Source: Cupriavidus respiraculi (GTDB lineage Bacteria; Pseudomonadota; Gammaproteobacteria; Burkholderiales; Burkholderiaceae). From it: 64,000 nt of DNA. The notes under the pieces were generated by a model that was given only the letters and a program-made list of their open reading frames with translations, was not told the origin of the DNA and made no database searches. Shown here one piece after another: positions 44,015 through 52,469 of the stretch. The stretch is from the NCBI RefSeq assembly GCF_914271545.1, contig NZ_CAJZAH010000001.1:806001-870000 (forward strand). The letters run 5' to 3'. Positions within the stretch are counted from its first letter, which is position 1, and every line of letters starts with the position of its first letter. Both the position numbers and the translations under genes were made by a program.

Positions 44015-45029
44015 ATTGGCGTTCCGGCTCGCCGCCCTGCGCTGCCCCGCCCGCGGCGGGCCGCGCCAGCAGGGCGCGGATCGTCGGCAGTTCATCGGTC
44101 AGGATGCCGCCGGCATAGCCGGGCGGAATCTGCGCGAGCTGCTCGGCCGTATCGATGCCGGTCATCGCCCCGCCACCCGCGTAGGGTCCGACGACATAGA
44201 CAGGACTACCCACCGACGCCATCCGGGCGACGAAACGTTGCGGCCAGCCCCAGAGCCATGGCGCGATGTCCAGCGGGACCAGCACCAGTTGCCGCGCACA
44301 GGCGTCGGGCACCACGCCGGTCCAGCCATACGCCAGATAACGCACCAGGCAGGACTTCAGCGACTGCCGCGACATCGACACCAGCGCCGGCATGCGCCGC
44401 CGGATCTCGGCCAGCGGCCGGTCGCCGCCATAGACCATCAGCAGATCGCGCTGGGCAGGCGCGAGTCCAGCGAGATAGGCGGCGAGCTTCGCGCCTTCGT
44501 CCGCGTCGTTGCTTTTGACATTGAGCAGGAAGCGATGGCCGGGAAAGGCCGCCAGCACCTCGGCCAGCGACGGCATCAGCCCCACCCCCTTGCCGCGGAA
44601 CGGGAACGTGCGCCCGTCATCGGCGGTATAGCCGTAGCCGATGTCGAGCCGCTTCAGTTCCGCCATCGACCGTTCCCGCGTCGGCCCCGTACCCTCGGTG
44701 CGGCAGTCCAGCGTCCAATCGTGAAAGACGGCGAACTGCCCGTCGGTGGTGGGATGCACGTCGATCTCCACCACGTCGGCACCGGCTGCGAAGGCGGCGC
44801 CCATGGAGGGAATCGTGTTTTCGAGGTAATCGTGCTGCGGCGGGTGGATCCGCCGCGCGGTGCAGGTCTCGTGCGCGAGATTCGCGGTATCGAAGCGCTG
44901 GGCGATGCCGCGATGGGCGAGCACCGACGGCGTGACGGCAGGCTGCGCGCCGGCCGGCGCGGCGGCCACGGCGTGAAGGAACACCGTCGCCATCAGCAGC
45001 GACAGGACTGGCGGGATCTTCGTTGTCAT
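44013..45029 (-). CDS. Exported glycerophosphodiester phosphodiesterase
   Basis: Hydrolyses glycerophosphodiesters to glycerol-3-phosphate and an alcohol. The ATG at 45029 gives a signal peptide (PPVLSLLMATVFLHAVAAAPAGA). The 338-aa protein has the family's active-site motifs: LAHRGIAQ near the mature start, LENTIPSMGAAFAAGADVVE and EIDVHPTTDGQFAVFHDWTL, which supply the catalytic His pair and metal-binding Glu/Asp. LLNVKSNDADEG corresponds to the later KS/E metal segment. It is periplasmic by prediction. It converges with the preceding Bug gene and is divergent from a GNAT gene. Confidence 0.9.
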   Translation of the reverse strand: MTTKIPPVLSLLMATVFLHAVAAAPAGAQPAVTPSVLAHRGIAQRFDTANLAHETCTARRIHPPQHDYLENTIPSMGAAFAAGADVVEIDVHPTTDGQFAVFHDWTLDCRTEGTGPTRERSMAELKRLDIGYGYTADDGRTFPFRGKGVGLMPSLAEVLAAFPGHRFLLNVKSNDADEGAKLAAYLAGLAPAQRDLLMVYGGDRPLAEIRRRMPALVSMSRQSLKSCLVRYLAYGWTGVVPDACARQLVLVPLDIAPWLWGWPQRFVARMASVGSPVYVVGPYAGGGAMTGIDTAEQLAQIPPGYAGGILTDELPTIRALLARPAAGGAAQGGEPERQ

Positions 45030-45140
45030 CGGGGAGCAAAGCGCCTGAGGGAATCGGCTCCGCGGCATTATCATCTGCTTTTCCCGGCGCCTCCGTGCCC
45101 ATACACCCGGACCGCCCGCGCCGCGGTCCTCGCACAAGCC

Positions 45141-45746
45141 ATGACAACGCAACCGGAAACCACCACGCATGCCCCGCCGGAGCCTTCGGCCGCGCTGGCA
45201 ACCCGCCCCACCGTCACCGTGCGCGATGCGCAGCCCTCGGACATGGCTGCCGTGCAGGCCATCTACGCCCATCACGTGCTGCACAGCCTCGCGACCTTCG
45301 AGGAAACCCCGCCGACCGTCGAGGAACTGCTGGCGCGGCGCGACACGGTGCTGCGCGCGGGCCTGCCCTATCTCGTCGCCGAACTCGACGGCCTGGTCGT
45401 GGGCTACACGTATGCCACCGCCTACCGGCCACGGCCCGCGTACCGGCACACCATCGAGGATTCCGTCTACGTCGCCGACGGCATGGCCGGCTACGGCATC
45501 GGCAGCGCCCTGCTGAGCGAGCTGATCGCGCGCTGCGAACGTGGCCCGTGGCGGCAGATGCTGGCCGTGATCGGCAACAGCGGCAACGCCGGTTCGCTGG
45601 CATTGCACCGGCGCATGGGATTCCAGCCGGTGGGCACGCTGACCTCGGTCGGCTTCAAGTTCGGGCAGTGGGTGGATACGGTGCTGATGCAGCGGCCGCT
45701 GGGGGATGGGGATGGGACGTTGGTCGGTGAGGGGAATACGGGCTGA
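45141..45746 (+). CDS. GNAT-family N-acetyltransferase (phosphinothricin acetyltransferase-like)
   Basis: The ATG at 45141 starts a 201-aa protein; the reading frame open upstream is antisense to the phosphodiesterase gene. After a short Thr/Pro-rich leader it shows TVRDAQPSDMAAVQAIYAHH, FEETPPT, VGYTYATAYRPRPAYRHTIE and the acetyl-CoA loop MAGYGIGSALLSELI. LHRRMGFQPVG ends the fold. This is the Pat/Bar-type branch that acetylates small amines such as methionine sulfone or phosphinothricin. The true substrate is unknown. Confidence 0.9.
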   Translation: MTTQPETTTHAPPEPSAALATRPTVTVRDAQPSDMAAVQAIYAHHVLHSLATFEETPPTVEELLARRDTVLRAGLPYLVAELDGLVVGYTYATAYRPRPAYRHTIEDSVYVADGMAGYGIGSALLSELIARCERGPWRQMLAVIGNSGNAGSLALHRRMGFQPVGTLTSVGFKFGQWVDTVLMQRPLGDGDGTLVGEGNTG

Positions 45747-45765
45747 GGCTTCGATCGGGCGGTCA

Positions 45766-45885
45766 GCCTCACCCTCACCCTCTCCCGCGCGCGGGAGAGG
45801 AGAAAAAACCGACGGCATGGCAGAGACTGCTGGTTTGCGCCCCTGTCCCGCCAGCGGGAGAGGCGCGGGGGTGAAGGTGACCGCC
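45766..45885. repeat. REP-like palindromic doublet
   Basis: Two short palindromes lie in opposite orientation: CTCTCCCGCGCGCGGGAGAG at 45781-45800 and GTCCCGCCAGCGGGA at about 45846-45860. Their outer flanks are roughly complementary (TCACCCTCACCC on one side, GGGGGTGAAGGTGA on the other). This is how paired REP/BIME elements look. A related single palindrome occurs near 51740-51767. Confidence 0.65.
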
Positions 45886-45917
45886 CGCCATCGCCCCAGC
45901 TGGCAAGCCACCCAGGA

Positions 45918-46457
45918 TCACGCCTCGACCACCCCGCCCCGCGCCGCCACCACCGCCGGCATCGCCAGTTGCGCGAGCAACCGCAGCGTGGTCACCTCGA
46001 CCGGCGTCCAGGCATGCCGCGCCGCCAGGAAGTTGAACGTGCCCACGCACCGCCCATGCTGGCACACCGGCACGTTGACCACCGCCGTCAGCCCCAGCCC
46101 TCGAATGGTGGCCACATCGTCGAACACCTCGGCCAGCGCGGCATCGCCCTCGCCCACATAGACCTCGCCACGATGCAGCACCTGCCGCGTCCATGGCGTA
46201 TCGCCCTTGGACTTGCGACCGCCCACGGGATAGGACTGCGGATCGCTGGACCACAGCCGCACGACCTCCGACGATGCCTTCGCATAGGCGTTGATGGTCA
46301 GCAGCCCCGGGCCCAGCAGCGTAGTGGTTGCCGCGCCCAACGCGGTGAAGGTGGCCGCCTCGTCCGCGCCCGACAGCGCGTCGCACAGGGCCGCGGCCAT
46401 GGCTTCGGGCCAGTCCAGGTGCGCCCCGCTCATCGGAACGGCTTGATTCACGCTCAT
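45918..46457 (-). CDS. GAF-domain protein coupled to a Bug receptor
   Basis: The 179-aa protein consists almost wholly of one GAF domain, from about LSGADEAATFTALGAATTTL to LRLLAQLAMPAVV, with the small-molecule pocket region GLTAVVNVPVCQHGRCVGTFNFLAARHAWT. No output domain is attached. The ATG overlaps the stop of the preceding Bug gene (ATGA), so the two are translated together. Its Cys/His pair in VCQHGRC may matter for ligand or redox sensing, but this is a guess. Function unknown. Confidence 0.8.
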   Translation of the reverse strand: MSVNQAVPMSGAHLDWPEAMAAALCDALSGADEAATFTALGAATTTLLGPGLLTINAYAKASSEVVRLWSSDPQSYPVGGRKSKGDTPWTRQVLHRGEVYVGEGDAALAEVFDDVATIRGLGLTAVVNVPVCQHGRCVGTFNFLAARHAWTPVEVTTLRLLAQLAMPAVVAARGGVVEA

Positions 46458-47434
46458 TCTCCCTTGATCCCCAGTTCGCGGATCAGCTTGCCGTAGCGGT
46501 CGGCATCGCGGCGCAGGATGGCGCCGAACTGCTGCGGCGTCGAGGTGGCCGTTTCCACGCCGATGGCCGTCATCTTGGCCTTCACCTCGGGCAGTGCCAT
46601 CACCTTGTTGATTTCGCTGTTCAGGCGCGCGACCAGCGCGGGCGGCATGCCGACCGGACCGAACGCGCCGTACCACACCGACAGCTCATAGCCCGGCACG
46701 GTCTCCGCCACGGTAGCGGTATCGGGCAGCAGCGGCGAACGCTTGGCTTCGGTGACGGCGAGCAGCTTGAGCTTGTTCGCCTTCACGTGCGGCAGCGTCT
46801 GCGTCCCGGCGGAGAACAGCAGCTGGGTCTGGCCCGCGACGGTATCGACCACGGCAGGTGCGCCGCCCTTGTACGGCACGTGCAGCATCTCGACGCCGGC
46901 CATCTTCTCGAACAGCACGGCGCTCAGGTGGTTGGTCGAGCCGGGTCCGGCGCTCGCGTAGGCCAGCTTGCCCGGATTGGCGCGGGCGTAGGCGATCAGC
47001 TCCTTCACGTTGTTCGCCGGCACCGACGGGTTGATCACCATGGTGTTGGTCACATAGGCCAGCAAGCCCAGCGGCGTGAAATCCTCGACGCCGCGGAACG
47101 GCATATTGGGCATCAGCGCCGGGTTCATCGCGTGCGTGCTCATGGAGCCGATCAGCAGCGTATAGCCGTCGGGCTTGGCGCGCACGACCATGGCCGAGCC
47201 GATATTGCCCGAGGCACCGGGTTTGTTGTCGACGATCACCGGCTGGCCCAGCGAACGGGTCAGGTGTTCGGACAGCACCCGAGCCAGGATGTCGGTCGAG
47301 CCGCCCGGTGCCCACGGCACGATCAGCGTGACCGGCTTCTGCGGATAGTTGTCCGCCGCGGCGGCCGTGGTCGCGGCCGCGCACAGCGTCAGCGCCGCGA
47401 TGGATCCCAGCAGGCCCTTGAATATCGTCTTCAT
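46454..47434 (-). CDS. Bug-family (TctC-like) periplasmic solute-binding protein
   Basis: The 326-aa protein starts at the ATG at 47434, behind GGGGGAAATG, with the signal FKGLLGSIAALTLCAAATTA cleaved before DNYPQKP. Motifs are PVTLIVPWAPGGSTDILARV, GASGNIGSAMVVRAKPDGY, PYKGGAPAVVDTVAGQTQL and AFGPVGMPPALV. It follows the gamma-glutamyltransferase gene and overlaps the GAF-domain gene. A gamma-glutamyl compound or a glutamate-derived acid is a possible ligand from the context; this is not shown by sequence. Confidence 0.9.
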   Translation of the reverse strand: MKTIFKGLLGSIAALTLCAAATTAAAADNYPQKPVTLIVPWAPGGSTDILARVLSEHLTRSLGQPVIVDNKPGASGNIGSAMVVRAKPDGYTLLIGSMSTHAMNPALMPNMPFRGVEDFTPLGLLAYVTNTMVINPSVPANNVKELIAYARANPGKLAYASAGPGSTNHLSAVLFEKMAGVEMLHVPYKGGAPAVVDTVAGQTQLLFSAGTQTLPHVKANKLKLLAVTEAKRSPLLPDTATVAETVPGYELSVWYGAFGPVGMPPALVARLNSEINKVMALPEVKAKMTAIGVETATSTPQQFGAILRRDADRYGKLIRELGIKGE

Positions 47435-47530
47435 GTCATTTCCCCCAGTGTTGCCCTTCAACCTCGAATATCGCGGATCGCATCGCGCGATCCGGCCCCA
47501 TCAAAACCTGTCGATGCCGCGCGGTACGGT

Positions 47531-49360
47531 TCAGCGCCCGACCGCATATCCCTGCATGCCGCGCGCGTTCGCGCCGGCCTTGAGTACCAGCCGCCCCCGC
47601 GCATCGCGCTCGCGCGTGCAGGCCGACATGCGTCCCTCGGACCACGGATCGCCCACCCTGACCTCGTGCCCGCGCGCGCGCAGCGCCTCGATCGTCTGCT
47701 CCGGCAGGCGCGATTCCACCGAGATGCGGTTGCGCACGGTCTGGCGCGGCCAGAACGAGCCGGGAAAATGGTCGATGTGCCAGGCCGGCGCATCGATCGC
47801 CTCCTGCAGGTTCATGCCGTGCACCGCATGGCGCAGGAAGAAGGCGACCGACCACTGGTCCTGCTGGTCGCCGCCCGGCGTGCCGAACACCATGTATGGT
47901 TCGCCATCGCGCAGCGCCAGCGAGGGCGACAGCGTGGTGCACGGACGCTTGCCCGGCGCGAGGGTATTGGGCAGGCCCGGCTCCAGCCAGGTCATCTGCA
48001 GCCGCGTGTTCAGCGCGAAGCCCAGCGTCGGGATCGCGGGGCTGGACGACAGCCAGCCGCCCGACGGCGTGGCCGCGACCATGTTGCCGTCGCGGTCGAT
48101 CACATCGAGATGGCAGGTATCGCCCACGAAGATCTCGCGCTCGGCCCATTCCTGCACCGGCGGCAGCGCGGCGAATGTGGGTTCACCCACGCCGAAACGG
48201 ATATCGGCATCGCGCAGCGTGCGCTCGGCCGCGCCCAGATCGGGCAGCTGCGGCGCCAGCCGGCCGACCGCGCCGGGGACGATCTCGGTGGAGGCACGCT
48301 CGCCGATCAGCGCGGCGCGCGCGCGCAGGTAATCGGCATCGAGCAGGCCGGCCAGCGGCACGTCGACGAAGTCGGGGTCGCCATACCAGGCGAGGCGGTC
48401 AGCCATCGCCAGCTTGGCGGCTTCCGCGACGCGGTGGACGAACTCGGGCGAGGTCGGCGCGTGGGCGTCGAGCTGGGCGTGGCGCAGCATGCCCAGCTGC
48501 TGCAGGAAGACCGGGCCCTGGCTCCAGACGCCGCACTTGGCCACGGTATGGCGGCCGAAGTCCATCGTGACGGGGGCCTCCACCGTGGGCCGCCAGTTGG
48601 CCATGTCGTCCAGGCGCAGCAGGCCGTGGTGCTTCTCCCCGGTGGTATCGCGCACGGCCTCGGTGCGGCAGAAATCATCGATGGCACGCGCCACGAAGCC
48701 GCGATACCAGCAATCGAGCGCCGCATCGATCTGCGCCACGCGCGAATCGCCGGCGGCGTGGGCCGTCTCGACGATGCGTTGGTAGGTGGCGGCAAGCGTC
48801 GGAGTGGCATGCAGCGCGCCGGGCTTGGGCACCCGCCCGTCCGGCAGCCACATCGCCGCGGAGCTGTGCCATTCGTTGAGAAAGAGTTCGCGCACGGCAA
48901 GGATGGCCTGCGAGATGCGCGGCACCAGCGGAAAGCCATCGCGCGCATAGCCGATGGCCGGGGCCAGCACATCGGCCAGCGACCAGGTGCCGTAGTCGCG
49001 CAGCATCGTCAGCCAGGCGCCGAAGGCACCGGGCACCGTCGCGGGCAGCAGGCCGATGCCGGGCACGAGGTCCAGTCCCCTTGCGCGCATCGCAGCGGGA
49101 TCCGCCAGTGCCGGTGCCGGGCCCTGCCCGCACACGGCGCGCACCGCGCGCTCGCGTTCGCTCCACAGCAGGATGGGCACCTCGCCGCCGGGGCCGTTCA
49201 GATGGGGCTCCACCACCTGCAGCACGAAACCGCCCGCCACCGCGGCATCGAAGGCGTTGCCGCCGCGCTCCAGCACGCTCATCGCGGTCTGCGACGCGAG
49301 CCAGTGGGTGGACGACACCACGCCAAAGGTGCCGGTGATTTCGGGACGAGTGGTGAACAT
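47531..49360 (-). CDS. ggt: Gamma-glutamyltransferase family protein (Ntn-hydrolase)
   Basis: The 609-aa protein has the GGT layout. The N-terminal chain begins VVSSTHWLASQTAMSVLERG and GGNAFDAAVAGGFVLQVVEPH. The autocatalytic cleavage and nucleophile Thr is Thr415 in FVGDTCHLDVID, and downstream are NTRLQMTW, KRPCTTLSPSLALRDGEP and GTPGGDQQDQW. The usual DTTH is DTCH here. Unlike periplasmic Ggt it has no signal peptide, so it would act in the cytoplasm on an imported gamma-glutamyl compound or as a related acylase. It heads an operon with a Bug receptor and a GAF protein and is divergent from a LysR regulator. Confidence 0.9.
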   Translation of the reverse strand: MFTTRPEITGTFGVVSSTHWLASQTAMSVLERGGNAFDAAVAGGFVLQVVEPHLNGPGGEVPILLWSERERAVRAVCGQGPAPALADPAAMRARGLDLVPGIGLLPATVPGAFGAWLTMLRDYGTWSLADVLAPAIGYARDGFPLVPRISQAILAVRELFLNEWHSSAAMWLPDGRVPKPGALHATPTLAATYQRIVETAHAAGDSRVAQIDAALDCWYRGFVARAIDDFCRTEAVRDTTGEKHHGLLRLDDMANWRPTVEAPVTMDFGRHTVAKCGVWSQGPVFLQQLGMLRHAQLDAHAPTSPEFVHRVAEAAKLAMADRLAWYGDPDFVDVPLAGLLDADYLRARAALIGERASTEIVPGAVGRLAPQLPDLGAAERTLRDADIRFGVGEPTFAALPPVQEWAEREIFVGDTCHLDVIDRDGNMVAATPSGGWLSSSPAIPTLGFALNTRLQMTWLEPGLPNTLAPGKRPCTTLSPSLALRDGEPYMVFGTPGGDQQDQWSVAFFLRHAVHGMNLQEAIDAPAWHIDHFPGSFWPRQTVRNRISVESRLPEQTIEALRARGHEVRVGDPWSEGRMSACTRERDARGRLVLKAGANARGMQGYAVGR

Positions 49361-49423
49361 GGGAACGGCGCGCGAGGCGTCTCAGCGATGGGAACGTTCG
49401 CAGTATACGCGCCAGGAATAACC

Positions 49424-49438
49424 GCAAATGGCTATTGC
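49424..49438. promoter_or_regulatory. Possible LysR-type box between ggt and its regulator
   Basis: GCAAATGGCTATTGC has GCAA/TTGC arms and lies in the 146-bp divergent region, about 70 bp before the regulator start. A second short palindrome, ATGG-N4-CCAT, lies at 49445-49456. Confidence 0.35.
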
Positions 49439-49506
49439 ATTATCATGGCATTCCATTCTGGTTATATGACCTTGCCACCCGCGAGCGCCGTTCAGGATCC
49501 GCCGCC

Positions 49507-50457
49507 ATGATCGATCCCGCCGAAAAACTGCAGCACAACCTTGTCTCCCGCCTGCGGCTGAAGCATTTGTCGCTGCTGCTCGCACTCGATCGCGAGCGCT
49601 CGGTGTCGCGCGTGGCGGCCGAGCTGGACCTGTCGCAGCCCGCCGTCACGAAGGCACTGCGCGAGATCGAGGACATCTTCCTGGTGCCGCTATTCGCGCG
49701 CACGCGCAACGGGCTGGAGCCCACCGATACCGGCGTGGCGGTGCTGGCGCACGCGCGCCTGGCGATGGCCGACACCACGGCGCTCGGGCGAGAGCTGGCG
49801 GTCATCGGCGCGGGCTTGCGGGGACGGCTGCGTATCGGCGTGATTCCGTTCGTCGCCCCGGCCGTGCTCGATGCCGCCTGCACGCATGGGCTGCAGCAGC
49901 AGCCGCGGGTATCGGTGCTGGTGCGCGAGGGCACCACCGACGAACTGGTGGCGGCGTTGCGCGCGCATGAACTCGATTGCGCGGTCGCGCGCTCGTTCTA
50001 CACGAGCGGCGACGACATCATGCACATCCCGCTATACCGCGAGGAGCCCACGCTGGTGGTGCCGGCACGGGCCGCGGCGCGGCTCGGCCGCGGCCGGCTG
50101 GACTGGGCGCAGCTTGCCGCGCTGGACTGGATCCTGCCGCCCGCGCATACGCCGATCCGGCGCACCATCAACACGATGTTCGCCACCGCGGGGGTCGCGC
50201 CGCCCACGCCGATGGTGGAGACCTACTCGATCAAGACCATGGCGACGCTGCTGCGCAACCAGCCGCGCGCCATCACCATCGTGCCGCGCGCGGTGGCGGC
50301 CGACCTGACGGCCACCGGCAGCGCCGCCGCGCTGCCGCACACCTTGAGCTGGGACCTGCCCTCGGTCGGCGTGATGTGGCTGCGCCGGTCCGAACACTCC
50401 GCCGCACTCACGTCGCTGGTCGATGCGCTGCGGGCGGTGCAGGTACGCAAGGCGTAG
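49507..50457 (+). CDS. LysR-family transcriptional regulator, probably of the ggt operon
   Basis: The 316-aa protein starts at the ATG at 49507. Its helix-turn-helix runs LRLKHLSLLLALDRERSVSRVAAELDLSQPAVTKALREIE (residues about 15-55), the pattern of the GbpR/galactose-binding regulator-like LysR subgroup. The effector domain includes LRGRLRIGVIPFVAPAVLDA and DELVAALRAHELDCAVAR. It is divergent from the ggt-Bug-GAF operon and most likely controls it. The stop is only seven bases from the convergent flavin oxidoreductase gene. Confidence 0.9.
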   Translation: MIDPAEKLQHNLVSRLRLKHLSLLLALDRERSVSRVAAELDLSQPAVTKALREIEDIFLVPLFARTRNGLEPTDTGVAVLAHARLAMADTTALGRELAVIGAGLRGRLRIGVIPFVAPAVLDAACTHGLQQQPRVSVLVREGTTDELVAALRAHELDCAVARSFYTSGDDIMHIPLYREEPTLVVPARAAARLGRGRLDWAQLAALDWILPPAHTPIRRTINTMFATAGVAPPTPMVETYSIKTMATLLRNQPRAITIVPRAVAADLTATGSAAALPHTLSWDLPSVGVMWLRRSEHSAALTSLVDALRAVQVRKA

Positions 50458-50464
50458 CAGAACG

Positions 50465-51577
50465 CTACGCCGCCGCCTCTTCCACGCGGGCGTAGTCGGT
50501 ATAGCCCGACGCCCCACCGCCGAAGTACTTGTTGCGATCGCCCTGTTCCAGCGGCAGGCCGTGCTGCAGGCGATACGGCAGATCCGGATTGGCGATGAAC
50601 GGCCGGCCGAAGCCGATCATGTCGGCCCAGCCCTTGCGCAGCGCTTCCTCGGCACGCTCGCGGTCGTACTTGCCGGAATAGATCAGCGTGCCGGGATAGA
50701 CCAGCCGCAGCGCTTCCTTGAACGCGGCCGGCATTACCGGCGCGTCGTCCCAGTCCGCCTCGGCGATATGGAGATAGGCCACGCCGAGCCGGCCCAGCAG
50801 ATGCGCCGCGGCGACATAGGTGGCCTGCGGCGTATCGTCGACGGCGCCCTGCAGCGTGGTCAGCGGCGCGAGCCGCACGCCGATGCGGTCCTTGCCGACC
50901 ACGTCGATCACGGCGCGCACCACTTCCTCCAGGAAGCGCAGCCGGTTGGCGAGCGAGCCGCCGTATTCGTCGGTACGCAGATTGGCCTGCGAGTCGATGA
51001 ACTGATTGATCAGGTAACCGTTGGCGCCGTGCAGCTCCACGCCATCGAAGCCCGCATCCAGTGCATTGCGCGCGGCGGCCGCGAAGTCGCGCACGATGCC
51101 GCGGATCTCGTCGACCGACAATGCCCGGGCGCGCGAGTGCTGCACCATCTCGCCGACGCCGCCCTCGGGACCGCGGCCTTCCACGTCGACAAAGACCTTG
51201 ACGCCTTCGGCCAGCGTGGCGGACGACGATACCGGCGCCGCGTTGCCCGGCTGCAGCGCGGTATGCGATACGCGCCCCACATGCCACAGCTGCGCGAAGA
51301 TGCGGCCGCCCGCGGCATGCACCGCGTCGGTGACCTTGCGCCAGCCCGCGACCTGCTCGGCCGAGTGAATGCCCGGCGTCCACGCATACCCCTGCCCCTG
51401 CTGGCTGATCTGCGTGCCTTCCGAAATGATCAGGCCGGCGGTGGCGCGCTGTCCGTAGTACTCGGCCATCAGATCGGTCGCGACATTGCCGGCCGCGGCC
51501 CGGGAACGGGTCATCGGCGGCATCACGATGCGGTTGGGCGCGTGGATCGGACCGAAGGTGTACGGCGTGAACAGCAT
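50465..51577 (-). CDS. Old-yellow-enzyme family NADH:flavin oxidoreductase (NemA-like)
   Basis: The 370-aa FMN-dependent alkene/nitro reductase begins FTPYTFGPIHAPNRIVMPPMTRSRA. It carries the active-site HGANGYLINQF motif, AQLWHVGRVSH, FIDSQANLRTDEYGGSLANR and the C-terminal GFGRPFIANPDLP. These are the standard OYE/NemA blocks. Such enzymes reduce alpha,beta-unsaturated carbonyls and nitroesters with NAD(P)H. There is no operon partner; a REP-like palindrome lies further downstream of its start side. Confidence 0.93.
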   Translation of the reverse strand: MLFTPYTFGPIHAPNRIVMPPMTRSRAAAGNVATDLMAEYYGQRATAGLIISEGTQISQQGQGYAWTPGIHSAEQVAGWRKVTDAVHAAGGRIFAQLWHVGRVSHTALQPGNAAPVSSSATLAEGVKVFVDVEGRGPEGGVGEMVQHSRARALSVDEIRGIVRDFAAAARNALDAGFDGVELHGANGYLINQFIDSQANLRTDEYGGSLANRLRFLEEVVRAVIDVVGKDRIGVRLAPLTTLQGAVDDTPQATYVAAAHLLGRLGVAYLHIAEADWDDAPVMPAAFKEALRLVYPGTLIYSGKYDRERAEEALRKGWADMIGFGRPFIANPDLPYRLQHGLPLEQGDRNKYFGGGASGYTDYARVEEAAA

Positions 51578-51739
51578 GGACTGGCTCTCCTTGAACGGGT
51601 GATCGCCAGACGCACTTGGGCGCCAGCGACATGGGAATCTGGTGAGGATGGAATTATCGGAAAATGCCGCGGCGGGAAAAAGCGCTGTCGCGGCAAATTA
51701 TTTTTGCGCGCGCGGCAAGAACCCGCGAGCGTGTGGAAT

Positions 51740-51767
51740 CTCCCCTTCCGCGGGCGGGAACAGGGAG
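51740..51767. repeat. Single REP-like palindrome
   Basis: An imperfect palindrome (CTCCCCTTCC / GGGAACAGGGAG around CGGGC) resembles, in reverse orientation, the second element of the doublet at 45766-45885. Confidence 0.45.
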
Positions 51768-51807
51768 AAACAAGAACGCACCGCTGCACGCCGAGCAAAT
51801 CGAACGC

Positions 51808-52233
51808 TCATTGCCACGGGTCGTATGAACCGACATTCCACAAATGGCCCTCGGGATCGCGGCAGGTGAAACCGCGGCCGCCATACTCCTCGTCCTTGAT
51901 GTCGAGCACGATCTCGCCGGCGGTCGCCTTTACCCGCTGATAAACCACGTCGGCATCGGGCACCACCACATATATGCTTTGCGTCGCCAACCCGCCGACC
52001 TGGTCCGGCTGCCGGATCAGTTTTCCGTAGGGCGTGTCGCCCACCGATCCGATCATGATCATGCCGTTGCCCAACGACAGTTGCGCATGCGCGATGGTGC
52101 CGTCCGTGTTGTCGACGATCATGTGTTTCTCGAAACCGAACGCATGGCACAGCCATTCGATGGCGGATGGTGCGTCGCGATACAGCAGGCACGGAACAAT
52201 GCCCGCGCCATGGGGATTCGGGATGGGATTCAC
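51808..52233 (-). CDS. VOC-superfamily (glyoxalase/dioxygenase-fold) protein
   Basis: The 141-aa protein begins GIVPCLLYRDAPSAIEWLCHAFGFEKH and ends FTCRDPEGHLWNVGSYDPW, the paired beta-alpha-beta-beta-beta modules of the vicinal-oxygen-chelate fold (PhnB-like branch). AHAQLSLGNGMIMIG supplies the middle strand, and Glu in DPEGHLW is a typical metal ligand position. The exact reaction cannot be told. AGGAGAACGCC precedes the ATG. Confidence 0.87.
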   Translation of the reverse strand: MNPIPNPHGAGIVPCLLYRDAPSAIEWLCHAFGFEKHMIVDNTDGTIAHAQLSLGNGMIMIGSVGDTPYGKLIRQPDQVGGLATQSIYVVVPDADVVYQRVKATAGEIVLDIKDEEYGGRGFTCRDPEGHLWNVGSYDPWQ

Positions 52234-52469
52234 TGGCGTTCTCCTGTGTGCGCAAGACCTGCGCGATTTGCGTTCGATCTTTGCCGATGAACTTCATTAC
52301 GCAGCATAGAACATCGCGGCGCGTACATTGCGAGAGCGCGAAACCTGTGAAACGATGCAGTGCCATTGCGGCAATGACGACTTTGCACGACGCGCGGATA
52401 TCACAGCGATTCCAATTTCGCAAGACTAGCGGTTATACTCCGCGCTCCACAACCAACACATAAAACACA

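Noticed and set aside
46787-49510. Plus-strand open frame opposite the Bug and ggt genes
   Set aside because: Shadow of high-GC minus-strand genes; no recognisable domain, and the sense products are clearly homologous to known families.
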